From: Bdellovibrio bacteriovorus
GTDB taxonomy: Bacteria; Bdellovibrionota; Bdellovibrionia; Bdellovibrionales; Bdellovibrionaceae
Assembly (NCBI RefSeq): GCF_001592735.1
Contig: NZ_LUKE01000002.1
Span: forward strand, 124,001-188,000
Length of the DNA: 64,000 nucleotides
Direction: 5' to 3'
The stretch's first letter is position 1; each line of letters opens with the position of its first letter. This document shows positions 1 to 8,420 of this stretch, one piece after another. The position numbers and the translations under genes are program-made. The notes beneath the pieces were generated by a model. The model was not told where the DNA came from, made no database searches, and saw only the letters and a program-made list of their open reading frames with translations.

Positions 1-1
1 T

Positions 2-808
2 ACGTGGGCCGAGTTTAAACTTGCGCCCATCAATTCATCTTGGATCGTTCAAGAGCAAATTCAATTCCATTCGCTGGCAGAGTTTTTTCAACTGTCGATA
101 GAGTCTGAAAAGGATTACGAGTTCACCGTATCTTGGGTTGACTGCGTAACCCCCGGAAAAGACGTTCGAGGAATCTTCATTCGGGGCAATCAAGCAAGCC
201 CTCGCCAAGAAGCCAACTTTAAAGTTCACGCCGATCCAGGCATTAAACAGATTCCATTCTTTTTCCCTGAATGGTCTTTAAATTCGGTTAGTGTCCGGGC
301 ATTCAATGAGCTCTACTATCGCAAAAATCTTTCAAGCACTAAAACCAATGTAGTTCATTATGAACCCTTTTATTACCCCCTTGATGCTATTCACAATTGG
401 AACCGGATTTATGGACGACGCGGTTTTTTGCAATATCAGTGCGTGGTCCCCTATAAAAACGATTCGGGCAAAGCTTTGGAAGAAATATTCTCTATCTTCA
501 AAAAAACGCAGATGGGATCTTTCCTCGCAGTTCTTAAAACTTTCGGTGCAATCAAATCAGAAGGTCTTCTTTCATTCCCACGCGAAGGTGTTACGCTGGC
601 ACTGGATTTTGCAAAACATGGCATAGAACTTTTAGAGACCTTAGAGCTTTGTGACAAAATAGTCCGAAGTGTGGGCGGAGCCGTTTATCCAGCAAAAGAC
701 GCGCGCATGACAGCCGAAAGCTTTCACTCGTTCTTCCCAAGAGCAGAAGAATTCAAAAAACATATAGATCCCCAATTTTCATCCAGTTTTTGGAGACGCA
801 TCCTATGA
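2..808 (+). CDS. DprE1-like FAD-dependent oxidase, C-terminal part (5' end outside the window)
   Basis: The reading frame is open from base 2 to the TGA at 806-808, so this is the C-terminal ~268 residues of a larger protein. The segment around 380-450 reads PLDAIHNWNRIYGRRGFLQYQ, the signature of the C-terminal substrate domain of DprE1-type (decaprenylphosphoryl-ribose oxidase) flavoenzymes; SFLAVLKTFG and LLSFPREGVTLALDF further support it. In mycobacteria DprE1 oxidises the 2'-OH of a polyprenyl-phosphoryl ribose and DprE2 then reduces the ketone. The next gene is a DprE2-like reductase overlapping by 4 bases (ATGA), so the two very likely act as an epimerising pair. The FAD-binding half is outside the window, and the sugar-lipid substrate in this organism is unknown. 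Confidence 0.85.
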   Translation, partial: TWAEFKLAPINSSWIVQEQIQFHSLAEFFQLSIESEKDYEFTVSWVDCVTPGKDVRGIFIRGNQASPRQEANFKVHADPGIKQIPFFFPEWSLNSVSVRAFNELYYRKNLSSTKTNVVHYEPFYYPLDAIHNWNRIYGRRGFLQYQCVVPYKNDSGKALEEIFSIFKKTQMGSFLAVLKTFGAIKSEGLLSFPREGVTLALDFAKHGIELLETLELCDKIVRSVGGAVYPAKDARMTAESFHSFFPRAEEFKKHIDPQFSSSFWRRIL

Positions 809-1542
809 AGAAAATCGTTATTATCGGAGCAACTTCTTACATTGCCCAAGACGTCGCAAAAATCTATGCCGCTGAAAAAAATGAATTTGTTTTAGTTGGA
901 CGTAATCGTCAACATCTTGAAGTTATCTCCCAAGATCTTAAAGTTCGCGGAGCCAGCCAAGTTCATATATTGACTGAAGACCTTAACCAAATATCTGAGC
1001 ACGCAAAACTTGTTGATGCCATTTGGTCCCAGCTGCAAAACGTCGACATTGTTTTATTAGCGCACGGAATTTTGGGTGACCAGCGAAAAGCCGAAACGGA
1101 TGCTAACGAATTTTTATCCATCATTAATAGCAATTTCGTTAGCCATGCTTCACTTATGAATTTGATTGCAGAAAAAATGAAGACGCAAAAAAAAGGCACT
1201 ATCGCAGTTATTTCCTCAGTGGCCGGCGAAAGAGGAAAACAGTCCAATTATATCTATGGCGCCGCAAAAGCCGCTAAGTCCGTATTTTCAGACGGCCTTA
1301 GAAATAGACTTTTTCCCTATGGGGTTCATGTCTTGACCCTTAAATTAGGATTCGTTGATACTCCCATGACGAAGTCCTTTAAAAAGGGTCCCATCTGGGC
1401 GAAGTCCCCGACTGTTGCTAAAGGAATTGTTCACGCGATTGCAAAGAAAAAGGACTCCGTGTATCTGCCATTCTTTTGGCGCTACATCATGATGATCATC
1501 ACCTCAATTCCAGAGAGAATATTTAAGAAATTAAGCCTTTAA
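805..1542 (+). CDS. DprE2-like short-chain dehydrogenase/reductase
   Basis: 245-residue SDR. The N-terminus IIGATSYIAQDVAKIYA is a Rossmann nucleotide-binding motif of the variant seen in DprE2. The catalytic region is present: the Ser pair in VISSVAGERG and the YxxxK motif in YIYGAAKAAK. The C-terminal ~30 residues are basic and hydrophobic, suggesting membrane association. I chose the ATG at 805, which overlaps the TGA of the upstream oxidase and follows a GGAG at 792, over an in-frame TTG at 790. Coupling to the DprE1-like gene implies reduction of its 2-keto product. No downstream partner on this strand; the next gene is convergent. Confidence 0.85.
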   Translation: MKKIVIIGATSYIAQDVAKIYAAEKNEFVLVGRNRQHLEVISQDLKVRGASQVHILTEDLNQISEHAKLVDAIWSQLQNVDIVLLAHGILGDQRKAETDANEFLSIINSNFVSHASLMNLIAEKMKTQKKGTIAVISSVAGERGKQSNYIYGAAKAAKSVFSDGLRNRLFPYGVHVLTLKLGFVDTPMTKSFKKGPIWAKSPTVAKGIVHAIAKKKDSVYLPFFWRYIMMIITSIPERIFKKLSL

Positions 1543-1563
1543 CATCTTCGCACAGCTGTCACC

Positions 1564-2805
1564 TCAAGGACCGCAATACTTAATGGCTGTTTTGCTTTCT
1601 TCATAATTTGCTAAAACTTTTAGCGCTTCCCAACGCACGTCGCGCACCCATTCCTTTTGGGAAATCTGCTCAAAGTGATCGTAGGCTTCAAGACAGATGC
1701 TAGATTCGTCGTTACAATTTATATATCGAAGGTTTTCGCAGGCAATACCAATGCGACGAACAGCAAGTGCGCGAGAGGTCTCATCTGGATGAACGGCCTT
1801 TGTTCCGGCGCCTAAGATTTCGTCGAGCAGGAATCGAACCGTCTTTTCGGCGTCCGCCCGTCCAATAGGAGCAAAAGGTCTTATTTTCTCGACCACCACC
1901 CTGGACACTGTACTTCCGCGAACTCTATGCGCATCGAGAATTAGGCCGAGACTCGCAAGGTTCAAATCTAGGGACCCCATTTCCAGATCCCACGCCGCCG
2001 ACCTTTGCATCATCAAACCATCCTGACCATCGCAGTAAGGTGGTTCTGCGGCCAACAAAATGCGTACGGAGCTGCTTCCCGGGAGACTCCAGACGCTTTT
2101 GATATAATCATCCCAATCACTAATAAATGAACGTCTTGATCCATCCGCCATAGTATAGTTTTGACTACAGGGCAGACGCCCTGCATTGTAACTTTCCAAC
2201 CAGGGGCCTGCAGCTTCGCCGCCTTTAAAATGCGCTGAAAACGGTTTAAATAGAGATGCTTGAGCTTCATACTGCACAACTGAAATTGGGGCACCATCAT
2301 CATTCAGATGGTCTGGATACATAGTGGAATCCGCCGCGTACTGCTTTAAGATATCTATAAATGAAGAATCAGTGGGAGCCAAAACCCGCAGGGCCCGCAA
2401 AGTACCGACAAATCTGCTGTAACCCACAATTTGGTGATATCCCCCTGAGGTGAGCCATCGCTGGTCCCCAATGGCTTTCAAATCCTGCAGCAATACACCT
2501 GATGATCGCTTGCACCCGAATTTTGCTATCTCTCCAACAACATTAAACAAACTATCTGGAAGGTACCCGTCTTTTCCGGGTAAGGCATCTTCCCCAATAT
2601 GAGCGCTCAGTATTTGCTCTAAGTCCGTTAAACGAGCTTCATCTGCCGCACTCAAATTCTCACATTCAGCGGCCTTTAAAAATAGCGATTGCTCAGTCAG
2701 GACATTCTCGTTCTTATTCAACGCTAACGTTTCGCTGCCCTGGTTCGCAGTTTCCTTACAGCCAACTGCAAATAGTAGGGTTAGGCACATAAAACTTTGT
2801 TTCAC
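1564..2805 (-). CDS. Hypothetical lipoprotein
   Basis: 413 residues. The N-terminus carries a short type II signal peptide with a lipobox ending at Cys16 (FAVGC), followed by a Ser/Asn-rich linker, so the mature protein should be lipid-anchored. The rest is mostly helical with several Cys residues and no domain I recognise. The C-terminal stretch ending VRDVRWEALKVLANYEESK is loosely reminiscent of HEAT-type repeats. It stands alone: convergent with the DprE2-like gene and about 210 bases from the next minus-strand gene upstream. Confidence 0.75.
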   Translation of the reverse strand: MKQSFMCLTLLFAVGCKETANQGSETLALNKNENVLTEQSLFLKAAECENLSAADEARLTDLEQILSAHIGEDALPGKDGYLPDSLFNVVGEIAKFGCKRSSGVLLQDLKAIGDQRWLTSGGYHQIVGYSRFVGTLRALRVLAPTDSSFIDILKQYAADSTMYPDHLNDDGAPISVVQYEAQASLFKPFSAHFKGGEAAGPWLESYNAGRLPCSQNYTMADGSRRSFISDWDDYIKSVWSLPGSSSVRILLAAEPPYCDGQDGLMMQRSAAWDLEMGSLDLNLASLGLILDAHRVRGSTVSRVVVEKIRPFAPIGRADAEKTVRFLLDEILGAGTKAVHPDETSRALAVRRIGIACENLRYINCNDESSICLEAYDHFEQISQKEWVRDVRWEALKVLANYEESKTAIKYCGP

Positions 2806-3016
2806 CCAAAACCTCCCGGCGAAGTTTTATTATATCCTCCCTCATCTCCATCTAAACTATTTTCTATTTCTGTATAATTCCGAGAAAACCTGTGTCATTT
2901 AAGTCACGCATTTTTGAGAGTACTTAGGGACTCGTTGTTCTCAAAATTAGATTTTCATTGAATCTCTGTGTTGACTCCGACACTTGTCAAAGAGTCATAA
3001 AAAATAAACTAGTCGA

Positions 3017-4021
3017 TTATTTTGGCGTTATAAGCGGCCGCAACATTAACATCGCCGCCCGACAGTTAAAGTGAACCCCGTCATTCCAATTCACATGGGT
3101 AGCATCCGCACCCGCAATACCGTTAAAGTTATCCGCAACCGACAACCCCGGCTTATTTAAAGTTTTTAGCTGTTCAATCCAATTTAAATGACGTTGATAG
3201 ATATCCGGTTGTTCTAATTTTAGACGGGCTAAAAAGTCAGGGTGATAAGGAATAATCACCACCTGAACTTCAATACCCTTGGCCACCAACGCATTCATAA
3301 CGTCAGAAAACTTTGTCCAGGCCTGACGACTTTGCTCTGGGCTGATCACCCCGTGTACATAGCTTTGATACAACAGGTTCACTTCTTTTTTTAAGCTTTC
3401 AGCAGTTTCATTGCCCTGATAATCCGAGCTTTGACACAGACGATAGTCAATCTCGGCCCCCGAGCCTTGGGTGATCTCGGTTTGATTGCGATTTTTTAAA
3501 AAGTGCAACGAAGCTTCCAGGTTGTTGTGATCCAAAAGTCCTTGCAACGCTAACAACTTATCGCTTACGGAAAATGAATCGTCCGCTTTTAAAAAATGCT
3601 TTAAAGCAGGTGTATTTTTAATCTTTGCATCTCGGGTTTCACCGACAAGCTCAAAATAATCCGCTAGCCAAATGACTTTGCGAAGTTTGATATTTTCTTC
3701 GGCAATTTTTAAAAACGCTAGCTTCGTGGTGGCCTCGGCCCCGGCCGCACTGAGGTTCAATGTTTTTAAACCAGAGACCTCTTGCACCCATAGAGGAGGT
3801 GTTGTCTGTCCGCGAGAAGATCCCAAGATGATCACTTCTGCGTCTGGATGAGCTAAGATTCTTTGCGCCACTTGATAATATGAATTTAAAGTCCGCTTAT
3901 TTACGTCAAGTTGAGGACATTGATAATAACACTGTGGATCGACCACATAGTTAACACCGGCGATTACCGACACTATCGTTAAAACTGAAATCAATAAAGT
4001 TATGAGACTTCGTTTTGCCAT
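3017..4021 (-). CDS. SGNH/AlgJ-like membrane-anchored protein (paralog 1)
   Basis: 334 residues with an N-terminal membrane anchor (about residues 5-25) and the rest presumably periplasmic. GSSRG at 67-71 sits where block I (Gly-x-Ser) of SGNH hydrolases falls, and DGVH at 314-317 near the C-terminus fits the DxxH catalytic pair. Proteins of this layout accompany MBOAT acyltransferases (AlgJ, AlgX, DltD) and finish transfer of an acyl group to an extracellular polymer. It starts 9 bases after the stop of the MBOAT gene, so they are probably co-transcribed. It is clearly paralogous to the gene at 5518-6549, sharing the VDPxCYYxCP motif after the membrane segment. Confidence 0.75.
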   Translation of the reverse strand: MAKRSLITLLISVLTIVSVIAGVNYVVDPQCYYQCPQLDVNKRTLNSYYQVAQRILAHPDAEVIILGSSRGQTTPPLWVQEVSGLKTLNLSAAGAEATTKLAFLKIAEENIKLRKVIWLADYFELVGETRDAKIKNTPALKHFLKADDSFSVSDKLLALQGLLDHNNLEASLHFLKNRNQTEITQGSGAEIDYRLCQSSDYQGNETAESLKKEVNLLYQSYVHGVISPEQSRQAWTKFSDVMNALVAKGIEVQVVIIPYHPDFLARLKLEQPDIYQRHLNWIEQLKTLNKPGLSVADNFNGIAGADATHVNWNDGVHFNCRAAMLMLRPLITPK

Positions 4022-4030
4022 CTTATGTTC

Positions 4031-5446
4031 CTAAAATTGGAAGTATAAAAACGGCGATTCTTCGCCCATAAACGATAAACACACCACGAATAAAAATGCC
4101 AATATCAAAGCATTTTTATAGCTCGGCTTAAACTGGATCTGCCAGGTGTTCTTAGCCATGAAAGCCGCCCCTAAAGCCACAGCCAACATCAAGAAAAAGC
4201 GATCTTTATGTTTTGTGGGAATAAGCATGATATCCCACGCATAAGATCCACCATTTAAGAAAAACACCTTTTCTAACCACATCGTCGCCACACCAAAATT
4301 GGGCGATCTAAAAAACACCCACGCCACTGAAACAAAGAGGAACGTTAAAGTCCACTGCACATATTTGTTGCGAATGACATACCACCCGCGATCTTTAAAG
4401 TAACGTTCAACGGCAAGTAGAGATCCATGCATGACTCCCCAGACGACATACGTCCAAGCAGCCCCGTGCCATAATCCACCGATGGCCATTGTCAGCATTA
4501 GATTGCGATACGTTTTAATTTTGCCAGCGCGGTTGCCGCCCAGAGAAATGTAAAGATAATCCCGCAACCAAGAAGAAAGCGTGATGTGCCAGCGCTGCCA
4601 AAATTCGGTGATTGATCGCGATTTATACGGCGACATAAAGTTCGCTGGGAACTGAATGTTCATCATTAAGCCCAATCCCACGGCCATATCCGAATAACCA
4701 CTGAAATCAAAATACAGCTGCATGGTATAACCGACCATCGCAAGCCAGGCTTCTGTATTCGAAGCCATTGCCATATTTCCAACCAGTGGATCAACCACCG
4801 CGGCAATACGATCGGCGATCAACATTTTTTTAGAAAGACCAAAGACAAAGAAATAACACCCTCGCCAAAAGTTTTCGGCATTAAAAACATAGGTCTGCGG
4901 ATTTTCAAGCTGCGGGACAATTTGATTATGACGGACCAAGGGGCCAGAGATTTGATGAGGGAATAATGTGACGTAACCCGCGAATTCTAACAAATGCCCA
5001 TGAGCGTTTGACGTGCGACGATACACGTCGATCACGTAAGACATGGACTGGAATGTGTAAAATGAAATACCAATAGGTAAAATAAGATTCAATGCTGGCA
5101 AGATCGAAGATCCCCCCGCCATGGTAGCCACTTCGTTTAGGTTTTCAGCAAAGAAGTTATAATACTTAAAAAATCCTAAAACACTTAAGTTGGCGACGAT
5201 TGAAAGCATCAACAGAGCTTTGCGCTTCCCTTGCGACGAGGTCCAAAAAATGGCCTTGGCCAAATAGAAATCCATAACCACCGTAAAGAGCAGCAAAAAG
5301 ACGAAGGTGCGACTCCAATAGCAGTAAAAAACAACGCTTGAGAAAAATAAAAACCAAAGCTGAGTTCTTTTATGAGAAATAAAGAAATAACCCATCAAAG
5401 TGATAGGCAAAAACAAGAATAAGAACGCGTATGAATTAAAAAGCAT
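4031..5446 (-). CDS. MBOAT-family O-acyltransferase (AlgI/PatA type)
   Basis: 471 residues with about ten membrane segments, the usual length for AlgI-type MBOAT proteins. Diagnostic sequence: SFYTFQSMSYVIDVYRR near 128-144, the EFWQRWH motif with His287, and GGLWHGAAW with the presumed catalytic His327. The family moves acetyl groups from cytoplasmic acetyl-CoA across the membrane for O-acetylation of exopolysaccharides such as alginate, or D-alanylation in DltB. Here it lies between two paralogous SGNH-like genes on the same strand, a typical acetylation cassette. The polymer being modified cannot be told from the window. Confidence 0.92.
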   Translation of the reverse strand: MLFNSYAFLFLFLPITLMGYFFISHKRTQLWFLFFSSVVFYCYWSRTFVFLLLFTVVMDFYLAKAIFWTSSQGKRKALLMLSIVANLSVLGFFKYYNFFAENLNEVATMAGGSSILPALNLILPIGISFYTFQSMSYVIDVYRRTSNAHGHLLEFAGYVTLFPHQISGPLVRHNQIVPQLENPQTYVFNAENFWRGCYFFVFGLSKKMLIADRIAAVVDPLVGNMAMASNTEAWLAMVGYTMQLYFDFSGYSDMAVGLGLMMNIQFPANFMSPYKSRSITEFWQRWHITLSSWLRDYLYISLGGNRAGKIKTYRNLMLTMAIGGLWHGAAWTYVVWGVMHGSLLAVERYFKDRGWYVIRNKYVQWTLTFLFVSVAWVFFRSPNFGVATMWLEKVFFLNGGSYAWDIMLIPTKHKDRFFLMLAVALGAAFMAKNTWQIQFKPSYKNALILAFLFVVCLSFMGEESPFLYFQF

Positions 5447-5517
5447 TAGGGACAGAAATAATGGAAAACCAGGGCCGGCGCAAAACCTGAGTTTAAATTC
5501 ATCGCCACGTCGCGTCT

Positions 5518-6549
5518 TTAAGGGCTATTAAGCTGAGGTCCCAGCATTCGCATCACACTTTTACAAGTAAGATGAACGCCGTCATTCCAATAACCAGACC
5601 CAAAATCATCCCCTGGCACCCCATCAAAGAAATTAAGAACCTGGACGCCGGGAGCGGCTAAGGACTCTAAGTCCGCAATCCAGTGCTTTTGATACTCTTT
5701 GGTTTCCGGATACTCGGCAGCCAGTTTCTCATTAAATTTCGGATGAAAGGGAGCAATCAACAGTACTAGCTCAATATTCTTCTCCTTCAAATGCTGAACT
5801 TGTTTTTTAAATAACTCCCAATACTCCGGACTTTGAGGCCTTTGCACGTGAGGCGAAAAAATTCGGTAAGAAGATTGGATATTCTTTTTTAAATCCCCCT
5901 GAGGGATTTCAGATTGAAAATCCATAGCCTCACACCGAGCGTAATCAATGTTTGCGCCCATTCCCTGCTCCAAAAAGAGGGGACTGGTTTTATCATTAAG
6001 CTGCTCAATCGCGGCTTCAAAAGTATTGTGATTAATGAGCGTTTCTAAAATCAAACCCCAGTTTTGGATCGGATTTTTCTGGGTGATGTCTTTGATATGT
6101 GCTTGCAACGACGGGGTTAGTTTCATTTTTATATCTGTAAATGAAGGTACTAAGTCCAGATAATCCGCAAGCCAGATTACTTTTTTTACTTTAGAACCCG
6201 CATCTAGCGAAACATTTAAAACCGACATCTTATAAAGCAGGTCCCCACCACTTTGAGACAGATTGACCGTTTTTTTCCCCGTCATACCTTGGATCCAGTG
6301 CGGTGGTGTGGTTTCACCACGCGAAGACCCGAGAACCAAAATCTCGGCATCGGCATTTGCCATCGCAGTTTGGGCCACTTTGTAATAAACATTCTGGGTT
6401 CGTTTGGTTAGGTCAACTTTCGGACAGTGATAATAGCACAATGGATCCACCGCATAGTCGAACGACATAAGCGCCAAGCTTAAAATAAGTGCGAATCCAA
6501 AAATCCAGAAAATTGACCGTTTCGTGTTCAACCTCGAAGCTAAAACCAC
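5518..6549 (-). CDS. SGNH/AlgJ-like membrane-anchored protein (paralog 2)
   Basis: 343 residues with the same architecture as the gene at 3017-4021: membrane anchor (about 13-31), a VDPLCYYHCP motif, block-I-like GSSRG at 74-78 and DGVH at 323-326. The first codon of the open frame is GTG at 6547-6549 with no clear Shine-Dalgarno, so the exact start is uncertain, but the anchor requires a start near there. It is upstream of the MBOAT gene (71-base gap) and probably first in the acylation operon. The 5' region is divergent with the glycosyltransferase at 6657. Confidence 0.7.
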   Translation of the reverse strand: MVLASRLNTKRSIFWIFGFALILSLALMSFDYAVDPLCYYHCPKVDLTKRTQNVYYKVAQTAMANADAEILVLGSSRGETTPPHWIQGMTGKKTVNLSQSGGDLLYKMSVLNVSLDAGSKVKKVIWLADYLDLVPSFTDIKMKLTPSLQAHIKDITQKNPIQNWGLILETLINHNTFEAAIEQLNDKTSPLFLEQGMGANIDYARCEAMDFQSEIPQGDLKKNIQSSYRIFSPHVQRPQSPEYWELFKKQVQHLKEKNIELVLLIAPFHPKFNEKLAAEYPETKEYQKHWIADLESLAAPGVQVLNFFDGVPGDDFGSGYWNDGVHLTCKSVMRMLGPQLNSP

Positions 6550-6656
6550 TTTTATTCAAATAGCTTTAGAAGAAAAACCTTTCCAAGGCAAAAGCTTCTT
6601 TCTTCTTTTGCTTTTATCTCGAATCAAGCTACCATAAAACCCTAAGGAGCACCAAG

Positions 6657-7376
6657 ATGACCTTCCTCGTCGTCCCCTGCTACAACGAAGAAAAGCGGTT
6701 AGACATTAAAGCCTTTCAAAAAGCTTTAAGTCCGGATTTGCACATCCTCTTTGTCGACGACGGCTCGAAAGATCGCACCGTGCAAATGTTAAAAGATAAT
6801 TTCGGCAACAACCCTTACGCCCACATTTTGCCGCTAGCAAAAAATGGCGGCAAAGCCCAAGCCGTGCGTTTAGGGGTTCTGCATTTATTAAAAATCCCTG
6901 AGGCGCAAAAAGCCGACTGGTGGGGTTTTTGGGATGCCGATCTTTCCACCGACCTAAATGAAATTCCGCAATTTCTGATTTATCAAAAAACCTTCGCGCC
7001 GCAAGCTTCGGTCATTTGTGGCAGCCGCGTTTATAGACTTGGATCAAAGATCCGCAGATCTGCTTTACGCCATTACCTGGGCCGCGGATTTGCCACGATC
7101 GTCGCTCACGCCCTGCAGGTGGAAGCTTACGACACCCAATGTGGAGCAAAACTTTTTAAGCCCTTCTTAGCCGAAAAAGGCTTCCAAGAAAGCTTTATCA
7201 GTCCTTGGATTTTTGATATCGAAGTCCTATTAAGAATCGGCCAAGACCACGCCGTGGAATACCCGTTAGCTAAATGGGAGGACGTGCCGGGGTCTAAGGT
7301 CAAAATTGGCCGTGAGATCTTTCGCGTTTTAAGGGATATCTGGCTTATCCGCCAAAAATACGTGTCCAAGTTTTAG
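6657..7376 (+). CDS. Family 2 glycosyltransferase (dolichyl-phosphate-glucosyltransferase-like)
   Basis: 239-residue soluble GT-A glycosyltransferase. FLVVPCYNEEKRL at the N-terminus, FVDDGSKDRT, and the metal-binding DADLSTD are the GT2 signature; DADLSTD is typical of dolichyl- or polyprenyl-phosphate glucosyltransferases. ICGSRVYRLGSKIRRS and DTQCGAKLFKP are also characteristic of that branch. It lacks the C-terminal membrane helices of ArnC-type enzymes. AAGGAG lies about 8 bases before the ATG. Likely role: making a polyprenyl-phosphate sugar donor for envelope polysaccharide, consistent with the neighbouring acylation genes. Confidence 0.88.
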   Translation: MTFLVVPCYNEEKRLDIKAFQKALSPDLHILFVDDGSKDRTVQMLKDNFGNNPYAHILPLAKNGGKAQAVRLGVLHLLKIPEAQKADWWGFWDADLSTDLNEIPQFLIYQKTFAPQASVICGSRVYRLGSKIRRSALRHYLGRGFATIVAHALQVEAYDTQCGAKLFKPFLAEKGFQESFISPWIFDIEVLLRIGQDHAVEYPLAKWEDVPGSKVKIGREIFRVLRDIWLIRQKYVSKF

Positions 7377-7478
7377 CCATCCTTAAGGTTTCTTCATCCC
7401 CCGAAGGGCAAAGTGGAAACCGCCTCTGATTTAGGGTAAAACAGCTCCATTCAAATAACAAATACGGAGTCCCCCGCT

Positions 7479-8420
7479 ATGAAAAAACAGGTTCTCGCCT
7501 TAGTTGGTTGCGTATTATTGCTTTCTGCTTGCTCTGAAAGTTCAGACAAGACCCCGAAAATTAATATTATGGCTAAACCCGCAAACCCCGCTTCAAACTC
7601 TTACGTTGCTGACGTTTTTAGAACGGTGAATGAGTCAAGTGCGTATGTTCCTTCGGAAGACGCGATCTATGACAAAAAAATTCAAAACAACACTGAGGTC
7701 ACAGACCTTAAGGGATCGGAACAACAGCGCGAAGCTTTAAATAAGCTAAATTCCACAGGCCGTCAGTTTGTGGATAAAGTAAAATCAACTTGCACCGTTA
7801 ACAATCCAACCGTCTCAAACTCTGGCGAGCTAAAATCCGGCTCTACCATTGTCGCTAAAATGTCGTCTTCAACTACAGGTAAAAACTGTGCCCTTGAACT
7901 TAGCACTGACGTATCGGCGTCGGTTTTCTTTAATGAAGTCAGCACTCGTGGTTCACAGCTTTCTGATATCAATCGCGCCGCAGCGACTTTGACTTTAACG
8001 GCGACAAACCGTCGTTTCTTGCGCGACGAACGCATTATCGCGGCTTCAAATTTAAAAGAGCTAGCGATCAACGTCAGCGCGAGTGCCTATGGTTCGATTG
8101 ACGGGAATAAAAAAGTAGCGAGTGCCAACGCCAGCCTTGATGGCGACATTAAATTGGTTCTAGCCAACGGTGAAGTGATCTCCGGTCCTATCAACGGGAT
8201 CTTCGGATTGTCAGCCAACGGAGAAAATTCAGCCAAAGTTGAAATGACTGTCTTATTTAAAGGCTCTTCACCCAAAGGTGACATCTGGTTGGGCATGCAA
8301 TTCCGTGATCAAAAAGCCGAGATCTATCTTAACGGCCAAAAGATCTCTGAATCTTCAAGCACCAGACAGTTGACCGACGCTTTTGAAAGCACGGCGAAAT
8401 CTTTAGAGATGCAGTTTTAA
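7479..8420 (+). CDS. Hypothetical lipoprotein
   Basis: 313 residues with a clean lipoprotein signal peptide (lipobox LSAC, Cys18). The mature protein is rich in Ser, Asn and Ala and in alternating beta-type patterns, with no recognised domain. AACTCAAATAACAAATACGGAG precedes the ATG and supplies a GGAG Shine-Dalgarno. Its last 18 bases overlap the 3' end of the convergent dehydratase-like gene. Function unknown. Confidence 0.75.
   Translation: MKKQVLALVGCVLLLSACSESSDKTPKINIMAKPANPASNSYVADVFRTVNESSAYVPSEDAIYDKKIQNNTEVTDLKGSEQQREALNKLNSTGRQFVDKVKSTCTVNNPTVSNSGELKSGSTIVAKMSSSTTGKNCALELSTDVSASVFFNEVSTRGSQLSDINRAAATLTLTATNRRFLRDERIIAASNLKELAINVSASAYGSIDGNKKVASANASLDGDIKLVLANGEVISGPINGIFGLSANGENSAKVEMTVLFKGSSPKGDIWLGMQFRDQKAEIYLNGQKISESSSTRQLTDAFESTAKSLEMQF

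Noticed and set aside
2971-2997. TGACTC/GAGTCA inverted repeat downstream of the SGNH-like gene
   Set aside because: Only a 6-bp stem with a 14-base loop and no T-run; not strong enough to call a terminator.
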